From Gonatopus flavifemur (Eukaryota > Arthropoda > Insecta > Hymenoptera > Dryinidae), in assembly GCA_018340375.1 (NCBI GenBank), contig JAFFJZ010000001.1, positions 54,986,001 to 55,050,000 on the forward strand: DNA of 64,000 bases. The letters are read 5' to 3'. Position 1 is the stretch's first letter; every line of letters starts with the position of its first letter. The position numbers and the translations under genes are program-made. Below the pieces are notes generated by a model, which saw nothing but the letters and a program-made list of their open reading frames with translations, was not told the origin of the DNA and searched no databases. Of this stretch, positions 21,566 through 33,003 are shown one piece after another.

Positions 21566-22690
21566 GGCAGTCAACTCCATTTCAAAGGATATTTTGGATC
21601 TCAGGCGCGTCAAATCTCGATCACCCAATACATTCAGTTTTTTCGAGCATGATCGTCGCACTAAAATTCGTGAAGGGATGAGTTCTGACGAACAGTAAGT
21701 GATGAAATGCATTATTACGGAGGATAAGACTTACATCTATGCCCATGATCCAAAAACAACCGACCACTCGGGTGGACATCGTGCCAAAGGTGAAGGAAGA
21801 CTGGAAACATCGCGCTCAAGTCGCTTAAAAATCAAGATTCAAAAAAGGAATATTTGAATATTCCTTGTACCTTATTCAAATATTTGAATATAGGAATGCG
21901 TCGTTTGCGTTAAGCTATTTGCAAAAAGGGGTTGGATTTAACGGCAAACGATCCTTGATTTTTACACCACAATAATACGCCAACTTACTATGCATTGTTT
22001 CCTCGTGAGTTTCTCGCGAAAAATGCAATTAATATCCACTCCACGATGATCGTATTCACCTGATTTATCACCACGCAATAGCGGACTGGCTCCTCAATTT
22101 TGATTTCTGATCAGCACTTGACCAGTTATAGAAAACGATCCAAACATGGAAACGCAATGGCCAAAACATCTGGAAATTAAATGGTCCATGTGGAATTTTC
22201 CACATTCTCCACATGGCCAGTCAGTCTCTAGCACCACGTGAATTCTGGTCAACTTGTGAAACGTAAAACACTGCCCTGGAGACAACGTTTTGGAGCAATT
22301 AAACACAGAGAGAAAGGAATAGTTGCAGCAACTGCTTAAATAGTCGACTTTCGACCATCTACTTAAGTAGTTGCTGCAACTACTTAGTAGTCAAGACAAG
22401 TACTGCGTTAACTGCTTCAACTGACTTGATAGTTGAACTAACTAACATAAATACTTCGTAAGTTGCCAGGTATTCATGTTAGTTAGTGCAATTTTCGAGT
22501 TAATTGAGGCAGCTAACGCGGTACTTGTCTTGACTATTGAGTAGTTGCAGCAATTACTTAAGTATTCAAGTAATTACTGCAACTATTCTTTTTTCTCCGT
22601 GAAGACATTCAACGTGATTCGCAACACATTCTGACGGCCATACTTAGAAAATGACCATTTGGGGGATTATTTTAAAGACGATGAGATTTG
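21566..22690 (+). pseudogene. Mariner transposase relic, split by a MITE
   Basis: Mariner transposases cut and paste elements at TA sites. Conceptual plus-strand translation gives recognisable pieces in order: a linker-like VNSISKDILDLRRV (about 21,570); CIITEDKTYIYAHDP (about 21,712-21,756), matching the catalytic TGDE-W region with the first aspartate kept; RLR.AICKKG.DLTAND then FLHHNNTP (about 21,898-21,985), where the second aspartate reads N; and REFLAKNAINI, then a damaged YSPDL region. After the MITE at 22304-22601 the C-terminal part ends with GDYF-like text (about 22,665). Many in-frame stops, frameshifts and a small hairpin insert (21,840-21,890) show it is dead. No terminal repeats were recognised. 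Confidence 0.8.
22304..22601. mobile_element. CACAGAGAG MITE nested in mariner relic (AA/AA)
   Basis: Left CACAGAGAGAAAGGAATAGT and right ACTATTCTTTTTTCTCCGTG are inverted, with AA on both sides. The body repeats GTTGCAGCAACTACTTAAGT-like words and CAAGACAAGTACTGCGTTA with its complement. The insertion separates two parts of the mariner coding region, so it is younger than that copy. Confidence 0.8.
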
Positions 22691-23319
22691 AAAAAATAAA
22701 TAAAACCTTTTTGGAAGAAATAAAAACTGGGCTTAATTTTTTAACACAGTAGTTTTTCAGTCGGGGATTAGAAATCCATCGTTAGTTATTATCTTGCATA
22801 GCCATACGCTGGCTGATTACCAGATGATTTCATTTCTCAGCCACTTTGAAAGATAAACAGAAACCAGAGGGTAAAACAGTGGTACAAAACGATATCTGCT
22901 CCTATTCCAATATTCTTCAATTATTCTGCACAAATCGTTCGACTAGATTCATCAAGCTATAGGCCACTCATCAATAAAATCATCAGTACACACCATCACC
23001 AAACCGTCAAATCAAATTTTATTATCACTGAATCATCTATTCATGTCTGATAAAATATTTCAATCTCGTGAAGTTCGTTTAATCATGAAAATGGTCTCAA
23101 TAAAACTAACACAAATGGGGGAAAATGGAAGAACAGGATCATATGTCAGGATCGTATAATACTACCTGATATCAAAGCTATCGACGAAAGCTTTCAACCC
23201 TCTTTCCTTCGTATTTTATGACGTATCAATCTGTAGGAATCTTTCCCTCGTGTCAATTTTTTCTATCACCGCAAATGTGAATGTAAGTTCTATTCATTGG
23301 TTCTAAATATACTTAGTGA

Positions 23320-23510
23320 ATGACCTTGAATGAAAATTATAGAGGTGAACATAAATCTCGTATGATAGTTCAGAAATGCATTCCACGCAGACTGTATCTT
23401 TTCAAGCACAATGCACTTGGAATCGATTTTGATGTGGCTACAGTCCGTTTGCGGTGTGATTTCGAGTTTATCTGTCGGATACAGAGAAAACATTTTATCC
23501 TGCTGTTGAA
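23320..23510 (-). CDS. Weak candidate coding segment, minus strand
   Basis: The minus strand has an acceptor-like TAGTTTTCAACAG followed by an open frame with CSHIKIDSKCIVLEKIQSAW. A plus-strand frame of 70 codons overlaps fully, so strand is uncertain. No domain recognised. Confidence 0.15.
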
Positions 23511-23929
23511 AACTATCTGGCTTAATTCTTGAAATAGGTGAAATTTTTCGAAATTAACTTGTTATGCATTTTATAATATTCTTCCTTCCAAATTTTGTTC
23601 TTTGAAATCGAATTTCCAAAGCGTCAAGTAACATAAAAGTGAAGGATCTAAGGATCCTCTCGTTATAATTTTAAAATTTTGCGAGGTCTTATTCTCAAAA
23701 TTGCAAAAAAAATATCTTCTGATCTGGAATTTCGTCTTTGAGACGCTAGGAAAAAATGTGTTCACTCCATTCTTGCTATCCATAAGAATTGGTGTGTATA
23801 ATATAATGCAATATAGATGGTGTTTTACATATCGTTGAAATTAGGTTCGCTTTCCTATTGGAAATGTTGGAAAGATTTGGAGAGGAGTGAGGTGGAAACC
23901 ACTACGGAACGAAAACATCCAATCGTTTT

Positions 23930-24127
23930 ATGGCGGTTTTTGTTCCGATTTCTTTCCGAATCTTCCGATATTTTTGTAATGGTGGAGATCCCTACTCAAA
24001 ATGCCTAACTAAATCCGACAAGAAACTATTGTTCGACATTCCTTTGAGTGGTTTGAAATCTTATGATAAATCTGATAGAATTAAGATGGTTCAAATCATG
24101 ATGAAATATGAAAGAAAACACCTTTGA
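23930..24127 (+). CDS. Weak candidate coding segment, unidentified
   Basis: The last 47 codons of this plus-strand frame give a balanced, hydrophilic peptide (KSDKKLLFDIPLSGLKSYDK) that starts just after an acceptor-like TTTTTGTAATGGTGGAG and ends in a stop. It may be a terminal exon or a decayed transposon fragment. Not identified. Confidence 0.15.
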   Translation: MAVFVPISFRIFRYFCNGGDPYSKCLTKSDKKLLFDIPLSGLKSYDKSDRIKMVQIMMKYERKHL

Positions 24128-24888
24128 ATTTCATCAAAATACGTTGATGGGCTGCTGAACTGCAGTACCATGGTAAAAAAAACCACAAATGACCGCTAAC
24201 CCTCTTCCCATATAAAATTGAGGTCGAACTTCGTTTCCTCATCAAAAATCTCAAGAAGCTATTATTATGATTGAAGAATCCTTGGACAGGATTGACTTGA
24301 ATTCTAGATAGGTTCTTATAGAGGCATAAAATGAACTTACAAAGCCTTATTCAAATCAGTGAACGTGAGGTGTTATTTGTTATTTTAGTTGAATACTTTA
24401 GCGTAGAATGACTCTTGAATGCTTATAGCCAAACTGATATTGTTTTGCGCATCAGAAGCCTATTCAGTATTATTCATGTCACTCCCATCTGGAGGAAAAA
24501 TACGCTATGCTACATCAAAGAAAGAGCATTAAGAAGAAACGTAACATTGTTTTCAAAACAACTGCACAGTATGGATATTATAAGGAAAGCTTTGTTTGTA
24601 AAGAACAAATAAACTCACCAAATAACAATCAAGGAAAGTTAAATTCAAGATCCCAAACGGAAACAAAAATGCATTGCGAGACTCTGGTTATTGGTAACAC
24701 AAACAGAAAAAATATTCAGGAATTAAATAAACATATAAAGATTCAATTCATTGCAAATAAATGAGTGAGAATTCGCTCAGCAAAGAATACTGTATGAAAT
24801 AAAATCACAGAACCATGTACGATATTTTCATCCGAATACGGAATGATAAGAAGGAATGCATAAAAGAGTACCTCCATAAGGATATTAA

Positions 24889-25071
24889 GGACAAAGTGAA
24901 ATAGCAGAGATGGAGCAGAGAATCGGTATCATTGACCCTGATTCTTTTACCAATGCCATATTAAGGAATTCCGATCGTTTCAGTGATAAGACTTCAAACG
25001 CACTAGACTATGGAATAAGCTTTCAAATGATTCATCGCTTCTCATTATTCTGTGAGTTGGTTTCAAGTTAA
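24889..25071 (+). CDS. Short unidentified open segment
   Basis: An open plus-strand frame with ATG at 24,910 encodes 53 residues, starting MEQRIGIIDPDSFTNAILRN, a composition unlike random AT-rich translation. A preceding segment near 24,814-24,900 is open in a different frame (KKECIKEYLHKDIKDK), which suggests a frameshifted older gene. No family recognised. Confidence 0.2.
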   Translation, partial: GQSEIAEMEQRIGIIDPDSFTNAILRNSDRFSDKTSNALDYGISFQMIHRFSLFCELVSS

Positions 25072-25383
25072 GAATCATGTACGTCAAACGCTTCCACCAA
25101 AGCTAATCTAACAACCCATTCTCGAAAGTTCGAGTTTTGTTCGAGAGTTGAGGTAAAATCCATTATTTATTCATAGAAACTGCTGTTTTTCATGGGAATT
25201 GTTCAATCTTCGTACACGAATCATTGTTCAATTCTCCAATCCAATCAACTGCACGATTCATTTCATATTTTTGTCCGAATCATTTACTTGACCCATCTAA
25301 TTTCTATGAAGCGAAAAGTTTTCTATTCATAACTATACACTCTCTATCGAATTCATGAATATTTGAATTATAAACTTATTTAC

Positions 25384-25519
25384 CCAGGTGGCGTTTCAAA
25401 ACTGTTATTATACGCTCTATTATCGAAGAACAAAAGTACATTCACTTCCAGAAAGCATCTGGATAAATACTTCACATTGCACTTATGATTTAGCTTTACT
25501 GAAAAGTTACTCTCTGTAC
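25384..25519 (-). CDS. Candidate internal exon, minus strand, unidentified
   Basis: This has the best splice context in the window. On the minus strand a pyrimidine-rich acceptor, CCAATTCTCATTCTTTCAG, is followed by 136 nt open in one frame and then CCACCTGG|GTAAATAAG. The peptide contains KLNHKCNVKYLSRCFLEVN and ends NNSFETPPG. Phase is 1 in and 2 out. The neighbouring candidate 26,389-26,220 leaves phase 0, so the two do not join directly. I do not recognise the protein. Confidence 0.33.
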
Positions 25520-26219
25520 CTGAAAGAATGAGAATTGGAGAGTGAATAGTTGAAAGTGAACTTTTGTTCCTGCACTGTATTAGAAAATTCAATTCTCTTC
25601 ATGTCCGTAGAGATTCACGTTGTAAAATTATCAAACTTCTTCAAATTCCACGTAACAGAGCTATCAACAAATCATCAGGGGATGAAAAGATGTGGCAATG
25701 TCCACATCTGCCATGTAAGATTGCGTTAATATACATCCACATTGGGAAAGATTGTTTAATTTCAATGGAGGTCTTTTAATATCATCTGAATATAAACTAA
25801 GACTGGGAATATGCTGTGGGGGGAACAGCCGTTTTTTAGTTGCTTCAACTAAATACTTGCTTTTGCCACAAAATCTTCCGCTTTATCCGTAAAAATTCCA
25901 CTGGTGACGCTATAAAGAATGGCTGTCCAAAAGGGTTCTCAATGATTCAGATGCAACAGCTGAAATTTAGTTGATGCACTAGAATATTTTCTCCCATATA
26001 CAAATAAAAGTGTAGCAAAGCGATTGCGATTCAACTGAATGAATCACAAACAACAGGTTTTGCTTTTGTCCACAAAATTTCATCAACCTGATTGCATTCC
26101 CAAAGCTCGCCCAAATCACTTCGAAGATTTCAGAGCAACATAAATTCATGGGCAATTAAATAATCTCCGATAAAAATAAATGAACAAATCTGAGAAGTTT
26201 GATAGAAATCAAAGTTTAC

Positions 26220-26389
26220 CATCACTGTTGTGAATGGAATTGCTACAAGGATCTCAAAAACTTTATCATTATCAGAGTTTCGCACCCAGGAATCCCGGCA
26301 AAAAGCTCCTTCGATGGAATGTTCGCAGTACAATTCAATTCCCTTGCTATTCGTGTCTCGTACACTCATACCTCTATTGCACTTCGGTT
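26220..26389 (-). CDS. Candidate exon, minus strand, cysteine-containing, unidentified
   Basis: Open minus-strand frame from an AG at 26,390 to a donor-like GTGATG|GTAAAC at 26,220. The peptide includes GIELYCEHSIEGAFCRDSW and a following hydrophobic stretch. The cysteines would suit a secreted or membrane protein. All three plus-strand frames are also rather open here (one of 134 codons), so local composition alone may explain the open frame. A stop lies directly upstream of the acceptor. Confidence 0.25.
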
Positions 26390-26951
26390 CTCATACAGCA
26401 AATGTTACGGAAAAAGATACCTAGAACGTGATCGGCACATTGTCAAAAATTTACATGTTTCCAGCCTATTATTGATGTTACGTGGAAATATTCAAGCTTG
26501 TACCAATCATTTTCTATCAAATAACAGTGATATTCTTATTCATACACCTCCCTTACTTACGGTTTTCATAATAATTACACATATTATAGTTTATAATTCA
26601 TAATCGATAACACACACTAGCAGTTACGCATGTTGCTATCCGTAGACTATTTGTATTCAAATCGTAAAACTTTTTCACAAAACTGACATCATTCAAATCA
26701 AACGTCATTATCTTCATATTATTTAAGAATTAGAAAACTTGATTCTCCTTCATAGTCATTGGAATTGATATCGATAGCATAGTAAATTTGACTTTAAATC
26801 TCTGTCTGGGTAAGGTAACAATGTTTCACGTCATTTCATCATCAAATTTCTATGGTAATTATGGTGTGATTACCTTTATAACAGTTTCGAAGGTTTCACA
26901 TTCTATGTGGTTGCAATGTATGTAAATTCAAATTTATATACATTTCACCTA

Positions 26952-27058
26952 CACGGAAAACTCATATGGCTGTCTCAACCAAACATTTGGACGTGTAAAC
27001 AGGGTGTGATTGTCACAATCTAACATTTTAATGCAGTATGCAAATGTTTGGTTCCGCG
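26952..27058. mobile_element. Short CACGGAAAA MITE (TA/TA)
   Basis: The 107-bp element runs from CACGGAAAACTCATA to GTTTGGTTCCGCG, with TA on both sides. The arms share AACCAAACATTTG and its complement. Confidence 0.55.
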
Positions 27059-27547
27059 TACATTGTACGGCAGGGTATATTATAAGGGTCAGTTCTTAGC
27101 AAAAGGTTAGTTCTGACAGAAAACGATCAGTTCTAAAACATAAAAACGGTCAGTCCTTAAAAAATAACCTAATTTTTAGTGAAATTTTTTCCTCTCTCTT
27201 TTTTTTAATCGAGTATCGAATATTGCCCTCCCTGGTTAAACGAACCGATTGATTCTCGCCAAATCTGATTGAATCTTGCACAATGTTCTGACTAAATACC
27301 ATTAAATTCAATTTCCGTCAGATTCTATGGATTTTTTCAACAAGGGCTGTTACAGAATGAGCCTTTCACCTCATATCAAGGGTCACAGTGAGTTCAGAAG
27401 CGATATTAATTCTAAAAGAATAAGACTTCATGCCAAAAGTAAAATTAAGGAAGTACTTGTCACACGAATGTTCTCCTTTTTTATTTTAGAAATCGAGTGT
27501 TCAGCGTTTTGGTTAGTTCTTAAATTTTCGTAGTATATGCCCTGTGG

Positions 27548-28109
27548 TACGGAGAAAAAAGAATTCGCTGTAACAACGAAAGCTAATTTTGCTGAGGAAC
27601 TTTTGCTGGAGCAGGAAACTTTTTAGCTGTGGCAGCAACAAATTTTTGCTCTTCCAGCAAAATTTTGTTTGCTATACTATATAGAATACTAACAATTTTG
27701 CTAGTCCAGCGAAAAATTTGTTGTTTTAGTCAATGAATGTTGCTCTCCCAGCAATTCAGCTAACTGTGTTAGCAAAAAGATTTGCTATTCCATATACGCT
27801 ATTAGAAATGTCTTTGAACTTAATATATTCTTCATTTACATTTGTAAATGAAATTTCCAATTCTTGGTGATTGAAATGAGACTTCATTTACACGTAACTG
27901 AATTTTTAATTTTTGTCATAGTACATGATACATTCATATATATTTTCGTTACTGAAATTCAATTCAAATGTAATTGAAATTTCAATAAATTTGTCAGTCA
28001 TGTGAATAACTATCGCTTCCATTACATGTAATTGGAAATTCAATCAGGAATTTCTAACAGTGTATAATACCTCGATTTGCCGCGTCAGCAAATCTTTTTT
28101 CTCCGAGTG
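27548..28109. mobile_element. TTGCTG/CAGCAA MITE carrying a nested MITE
   Basis: The left end ACGGAGAAAAAAGAATTCGC and right end AAATCTTTTTTCTCCGAGTG are inverted but worn. The body is rich in TTTTGCTG/CAGCAAAA. The insertion at 27797-28062 lies near its right end. Confidence 0.65.
27797..28062. mobile_element. CACTGTTAGAAAT MITE nested in TTGCTG element (TA/TA)
   Basis: The right terminus, read inward, is CACTGTTAGAAATTCCTGATT; the left is CGCTATTAGAAATGTCT. TA is on both sides. The body has TTCATTTACA/TGTAAATGAA words. A partial relative is at about 59,090-59,183. Confidence 0.65.
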
Positions 28110-28388
28110 AATATGCAAAATTGAAAAATATCATAAGGCTACTGAATCTCTTAGAGTTCATTACAACTCTTAATGAACCTTTCATTCGTTTTTATTGTGT
28201 CATAAAAAGGAAGACATGCTTTGAAGTAGACTTCTCTATTTGGATGCATATATTCCACGTTATAAGATCCTAAAAAGGATTCAATGAGAATGAAATGTGG
28301 TTTAACATTGAATTGAATACAATGATATCTTGACGTTGAGTGAAGCGGGCTTGGAATTGATTTAAATGGAAATCATAATTTCACTTAC

Positions 28389-28421
28389 GCACCTGTAGAA
28401 TCGAAAGATTTGACCACGTAT
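28389..28421 (-). CDS. Candidate mini-exon, minus strand
   Basis: On the minus strand a very good acceptor, GTTGTTTCTGTTTCAG, is followed by 33 nt and GGTGC|GTAAGTG. An alternative donor, CTACAG|GTGCGT, would give 29 nt. The 33-nt version encodes 11 residues, IRGQIFRFYRC, in the open frame. Both splice sites match consensus well, but a segment this short carries little coding evidence. Confidence 0.25.
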
Positions 28422-28734
28422 CTGAAACAGAAACAACGAACAACCGTGAGTGATGAACATCAAAATGATTCATGATGAGGTTATACGAAATAACATTTCA
28501 GTTCTCAACATTTTCTATCCACCCAACTTTCTTCGCCTGTGGTGCTGTTGCAATCGGGAATTTGGCAAAATTATCATATTTGTATTTGTAGTAATTTTAA
28601 TTGAGCAGATAGACAAATGCAAAAACAGCAAATCATTGGATATCATAGTAAAGTAACTCAGTAATAGAAGCATCTGATGATAAGCCGATGTACAGCTATG
28701 ATATAGATGGCCTCAGATTGATTCACTATCACTG

Positions 28735-29215
28735 CACTGTGAGAAATTTCTATAGAAAACTTCTCATAAATGTTCGGAAGTAATGAACACATACTATACA
28801 TACGTTAGGGATTTTCGGTATTTTACCGGAAGTCACTGGAAAATGATGGTAAAAATTCCATAAAATTCGAAATTTTTAGTTAAATGTATGGGTAATTTCA
28901 TGCACATGTATCGGACATTTGTTTCCCATCCCAGGATCGAAACTTTCCGGTTGCTGCGTATATTCTGTAAAAATTGATTGTGAAATTTTCCCCCAAAAAA
29001 TGGTGGTAGCAAAACTCTTCCATCGATGGGGAATTTTTCACCATAATTTTGTGGACTTTCCTTCCTTCTGTAGAGGATTCAACACCCAAAAACCAAAATA
29101 ATTCCTTCAAGTGGTGGGAGAATCCTTCATTTTTGACGGAAAAGCAATCCCCCCACGATGAGGGAACGAAATCCATCCACGGGATGAAGGAAAATTCCGC
29201 ACATTTGTTACAGTG
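28735..29215. repeat. Composite repeat block with CACTGT ends
   Basis: The right edge ACATTTGTTACAGTG is followed by TA; a left CACTGTGAGAAATTTC starts at 28,735. The interior (CATACGTTAGGGATTTTCGG) resembles, inverted, the block near 49,770-49,815 (AATTCCTAACGCATG). Likely two or more overlapping decayed MITEs. The 108-codon minus frame across it is not convincing. Confidence 0.35.
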
Positions 29216-30248
29216 TAGGAACATTCCGATTGTTTTTGAACGAGTGACTGGAATTTATTCTAAAAGAAAATATTTTGGGTTGGTGATTTCGGGTTCCCGA
29301 CTTTTCGCCTAGATTCTACGCGTTACTATAGGAAAATTTCAATAAACATTCCTAACCGCCTACTTGACTTAAATTCATTACGCACCCTATCTATGGATCC
29401 CCAAGCAACAAATACATCCCAGATAAATTCAAATTTAATACACCTTCAAAATGATCAAGAGTTCTTTGTGAATACCATGGAAAATTGGAAGAAGCAATAA
29501 ATCAAAGAAATCGCTGTATCTAACCTCGTTTTGGGGTTGGCTTCACTATTTTCTTTTCAGTATATTGGAAATTCATGTTTTGAACTCGTGTTCAGAAAAA
29601 TATTTCAACTATCGAATTGACAGATTTGCTCCAATAAAACGATTGTGTATCATTGGCATATGGCCCTGTGATACATCATTAATGGACCACGTTGAAACAC
29701 CACACGTTCTGGTCTTAAGGTGAAATGATTTTTCCTCGTCACTGAGTCAATCATCAATTCCATATGCAACTGATTAATGATCCTAACTATTCTCCACGTA
29801 TCGATCTACACGTTATTATTCAGCAATCAGCCCTTGATAAGCTTTCAATAAACCCTATTGACGTACGACCGACTGATAATATCTATCCTTCAGTGACGCA
29901 TCATTACAGAATCGATTGAAAAGCTCCATTTGGGAAAGAAATTTTAACAATATCTCAACACATGCAGCTTTTATTATTCTTTTATCCAATAATATAATCA
30001 AACAGAAATAGTAATGATAATGAATATCGAAATATAAAATAGTATATTTAATTATAAATAATCGCAAGTAATAATTACAACATTAATTTTCTCTTTTCAT
30101 TCTTCATTATTACACTGAGAGTCGATGTTTGTAACGTACTGCACATACATAAAATACTTAACATACCGTGACGGATCATCATAATTATTTTCCAATCAAT
30201 ATCATCTTGCGTTTTTTACAGCCATGTCTTTACTTTTACCGAGTATCC

Positions 30249-30318
30249 CTACAAACAATGATAACTGGCGTTTCAATGGGTATCTTGTAATACCAGTGAA
30301 GAGCCGTCACTGGGCCTA
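30249..30318 (+). repeat. Dispersed repeat, copy 1
   Basis: CTACAAACAATGATAACTGG ... CCAGTGAAGAGCCGTCACTG matches the reverse complement of 35241-35318. No coding signal. Confidence 0.5.
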
Positions 30319-30370
30319 CAAAGCGCCTGCAGCCGTGCTTAATGGATATGTAAACTCACGTATGTACGTA

Positions 30371-30897
30371 CACTGAGAACCCAATTTCTTAACTAAGAGA
30401 AAATTGGCTTTGCCCTGATTCTAATGAAACTTCTTTTCAATGGAAAAAGAATTCAATCAAATGGAAAAAGTTTTCATCAGATTGAAGCGAAAAATTCTCA
30501 GATTGAAACAGAGATATATATCCCTTCTCGAATTCGAAGAATGTTATTTCAATTCAATTGAAAATTTGTCCATTGAAATGAATTATTTTTTCCATCGGAA
30601 ACAAGATTTATCAGAATGAGAGCAAAGGAATTTTCTTCAAGCTTAACCCTTCGTCTGTAAACCAGGGTATTTCATGCCCCGGCCTAAACGATTTTGGTTA
30701 ATTCTTGCTTGATTTGCTTTGAACAAAAATGTAAGCAAATATTCAATTTTGAACAATAATTGATACGTTAAATTGCAGGTTTGTGAACAGCAGCATGAAT
30801 TTTTCAAGATTGTTTTCCATCATTTGGAATTGGTTAGACAACGGCTGGGTACAAATGAGCCTGATTTACGGACAGAGGATTGAGAAATTGGGTTCTC
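30371..30897. mobile_element. CACTGAGAACCC MITE split by piggyBac-like MITE
   Basis: Left CACTGAGAACCCAATTTCTT and right AAATTGGGTTCTCA are inverted. The left flank is TA; the right terminus is overrun by the abutting MITE at 30899. Body words are TTCAATGGAAAAA and GAATTCGAAGAATG. The uninterrupted sister at 58784-59042 shows TCTAAGAAATC where this copy has the 30647-30879 insertion. Confidence 0.7.
30647..30879. mobile_element. piggyBac-like MITE at a TTAA site
   Basis: The element runs CCCTTCGTCTGTAAACC ... TTTACGGACAGAGGA. It is flanked by TTAA (30643-30646) and TTGA (30880-30883). Removing it and one flank restores the arm of the host MITE, as seen in its sister at 58784-59042. TTAA target and CCCTTYGTCTGT ends match 12289-12451. 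Confidence 0.65.
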
Positions 30898-30898
30898 A

Positions 30899-31089
30899 CA
30901 CTGAGAAAAATACATGGTGTGGAAATTACCTTTTAATATAGTAACACACTTTACGATAAAATATACATTATTCCCTTGGTTGTCATGGTAACTAAGGGAA
31001 TAAATACCATTCGATTGTCCCATAAAAAAATCTTGACCATAGGTTAATAAATTAGCCTTCAACGTATGAAAAAGTATTTTTCACCTGTG
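30899..31089. mobile_element. CACTGAGAAAAATAC MITE abutting 30371-30897
   Basis: Left CACTGAGAAAAATAC and right GTATTTTTCACCTGTG are inverted. The right flank is TA and the left is CA. It begins exactly where the preceding MITE ends, so it inserted at or into that terminus. Confidence 0.6.
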
Positions 31090-32960
31090 TAAAGCTTCCT
31101 TTTTCATCATTTTACGGGTGAAAAATGTTCTGAATAATGGTCATGTTTACATCTCTAACACCGCATTATTCATTAGATGAAATCATACATTCTTGCACAC
31201 ATAAATGACGTCGTAAACGATCATTAGTCTGCGAATTGCGATTATCCTGTTCGTCAAATTTGGTTACCAACGGAAAAGATCTTCCGTTCGACCAAATCCG
31301 ATCGATCCTGTTCTACAAAAAGGAAACCTTTTTATCACGCAAAATTATTCCACGTCACTCGATCAATCAAGCGACGATTTATTCCGTGAATAGAATTTCA
31401 AATTATAAAGATATTCGAATCGAGTGCTTCAGTTTGCTTTGTACACGACTTAATCGAGGATGTTGTAAAATTAATAAAAATACATTTGCGTCTAACGCTA
31501 AGGATCGAAACATTCTAGCCGTGACAAAACAAAAGAAATGCGATAAAGGATTTGTGTTATTACTCCAGAGTGAATCATTTGAAAAAGGATTTTGCTTTGA
31601 AAGAGGTCAATCAATACTTGAGAACTTTATGAAACTGATAATGGAGAAATAGATCAGGGAATGATATAAAGGAAAATCAACCCTTATTTCATGACTATGG
31701 TTATAACCGTACAGTTGATTAATCTGTTGCCAGATCTATTTTGAAGATTATGAATTATAACACATCAGCGAGTTTTTCGGTCAAATGTAAAATTATTTCA
31801 TACTTTCACTTCATTAGCCATTCTTCGATGATAATTAACATTCCAGGACAAGCAGAAATCTACAGCAAACACTGTTCAATCACTTTCCATATAACGCGAG
31901 TAGAATATTCACATCAATATCCACTATCCACTAATCTCACGTATTTTTATTTCATCCACACGGTATATCATACCAATCCTCTCAGTTTTTCTGATTCCTT
32001 TTCAACCCCTCCGGCTAACCTTTGGAAATACGATCGTGAAATTAATTCACTGAAATCTGGATATAGAGAGAAGTTGGTAAGGTGCCATGTTCCGGAAAGG
32101 TTGAAAGCCTCAAGCACAATTCACGACAGATTTTTTGCCACCGTTATGTTACGTGCTTTTTCGTTGGGAACGAATTCTATCTCTGAATTATCAAATCGAG
32201 ATCCGATTTAAGGACGAAAGGAAAAGGAAAAGGAACTGGAATCCACGATATTTATATAAAATTCAATTTCTTCTTCAATTCGATGATTTTCCCCGTCGAG
32301 GAAAAATGATAAAAATCAATGATATTGTATGATATAAATATTCTTCGCTATCTCTATTACGCTAACTTGTTTTTTCTCTTATCACGCGATACAACAATAT
32401 ACGTTGACAACGATGCTTAGCGTGTCAGAACATTTTATCGAGGATATACAAAGTCGTTAACCCTCGTAACTGAGTCGCACCCAGTTAACGGTAACATAAT
32501 TAGCTACGTAAAGTGTATTGTGTACAATCCTAAGAGCGTGGAAACAACTTTCAACTTCTTAGTTTTTTCTCCCATTTCCAATAAAAAGAAAAAAAACAAC
32601 GAAAAAGTGGAGAACATAAAGTTTATTTAAGAATATAGAAATCATGAGAATCTTTCCTTAGAATTAATTGAACCTGATTACATTCCACGAGATTTAATTC
32701 CAGATTGTACTTTGAAAAAAATGAGATGCCAAGAAGACGTATCTGTGAAATTGTTTCATAATCGCGTCCCGTAAATGAACATTTATTTATATTTTTTTAG
32801 AGCGGCCCTATTAGAACTCATTGCCGGATCAACGTTGTTCCGAGCTTAGAATAACAATATCAGCTTGATCCGAATCGTGAACACGCGAAGTTAGGGCCAA
32901 ACTAGGTGTCTTTATTTTGTTGTTGTTGCTCTTAAACAGGATTCTTACGCACTCATGTTC
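31090..32960. other. Unassigned unique stretch with CpG-bearing patches
   Basis: No MITE ends were found here. CpG-bearing patches lie near 31,200-31,420 (CGTCGTAAACGATC, CCGATCGATCC) and 32,340-32,530 (CGTTAACCCTCGTAACTG). Plus frames of 138 codons (31236-31652) and 156 codons (31741-32211) exist. The second contains NSLKSGYREKL just before TTG|GTAAGGTGCC, a good donor (about 32,076). No family recognised, so I do not call a gene. Confidence 0.25.
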
Positions 32961-33003
32961 ATTCGATACAGGATGCCTGGGAAATTTTCCACGCGGGAAT
33001 CCG
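32960..33003. repeat. Solo terminus of the CGTGTGGAAATTTTTCC repeat
   Basis: TCGATACAGGATGCCTGGGA followed by AATTTTCCACGCGG matches, in the same orientation, 57,313-57,355 and, inverted, 37,166-37,200. It lies in the minus-strand open frame 33,179-32,829, which argues against that frame being a gene. Confidence 0.45.

Noticed and set aside
21566..21694. A 129-nt segment with an AG acceptor and an AACA|GTAAGTG donor that looks like a symmetric internal exon
   Set aside because: The frame continues in register through the stop into CIITEDKTYIY of the mariner transposase, and the segment matches the mariner linker region, so it is part of the relic.
28898..29224. 108-codon minus-strand frame
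   Set aside because: It overlaps a composite repeat block with CACTGT ends and a related copy near 49.8 kb.
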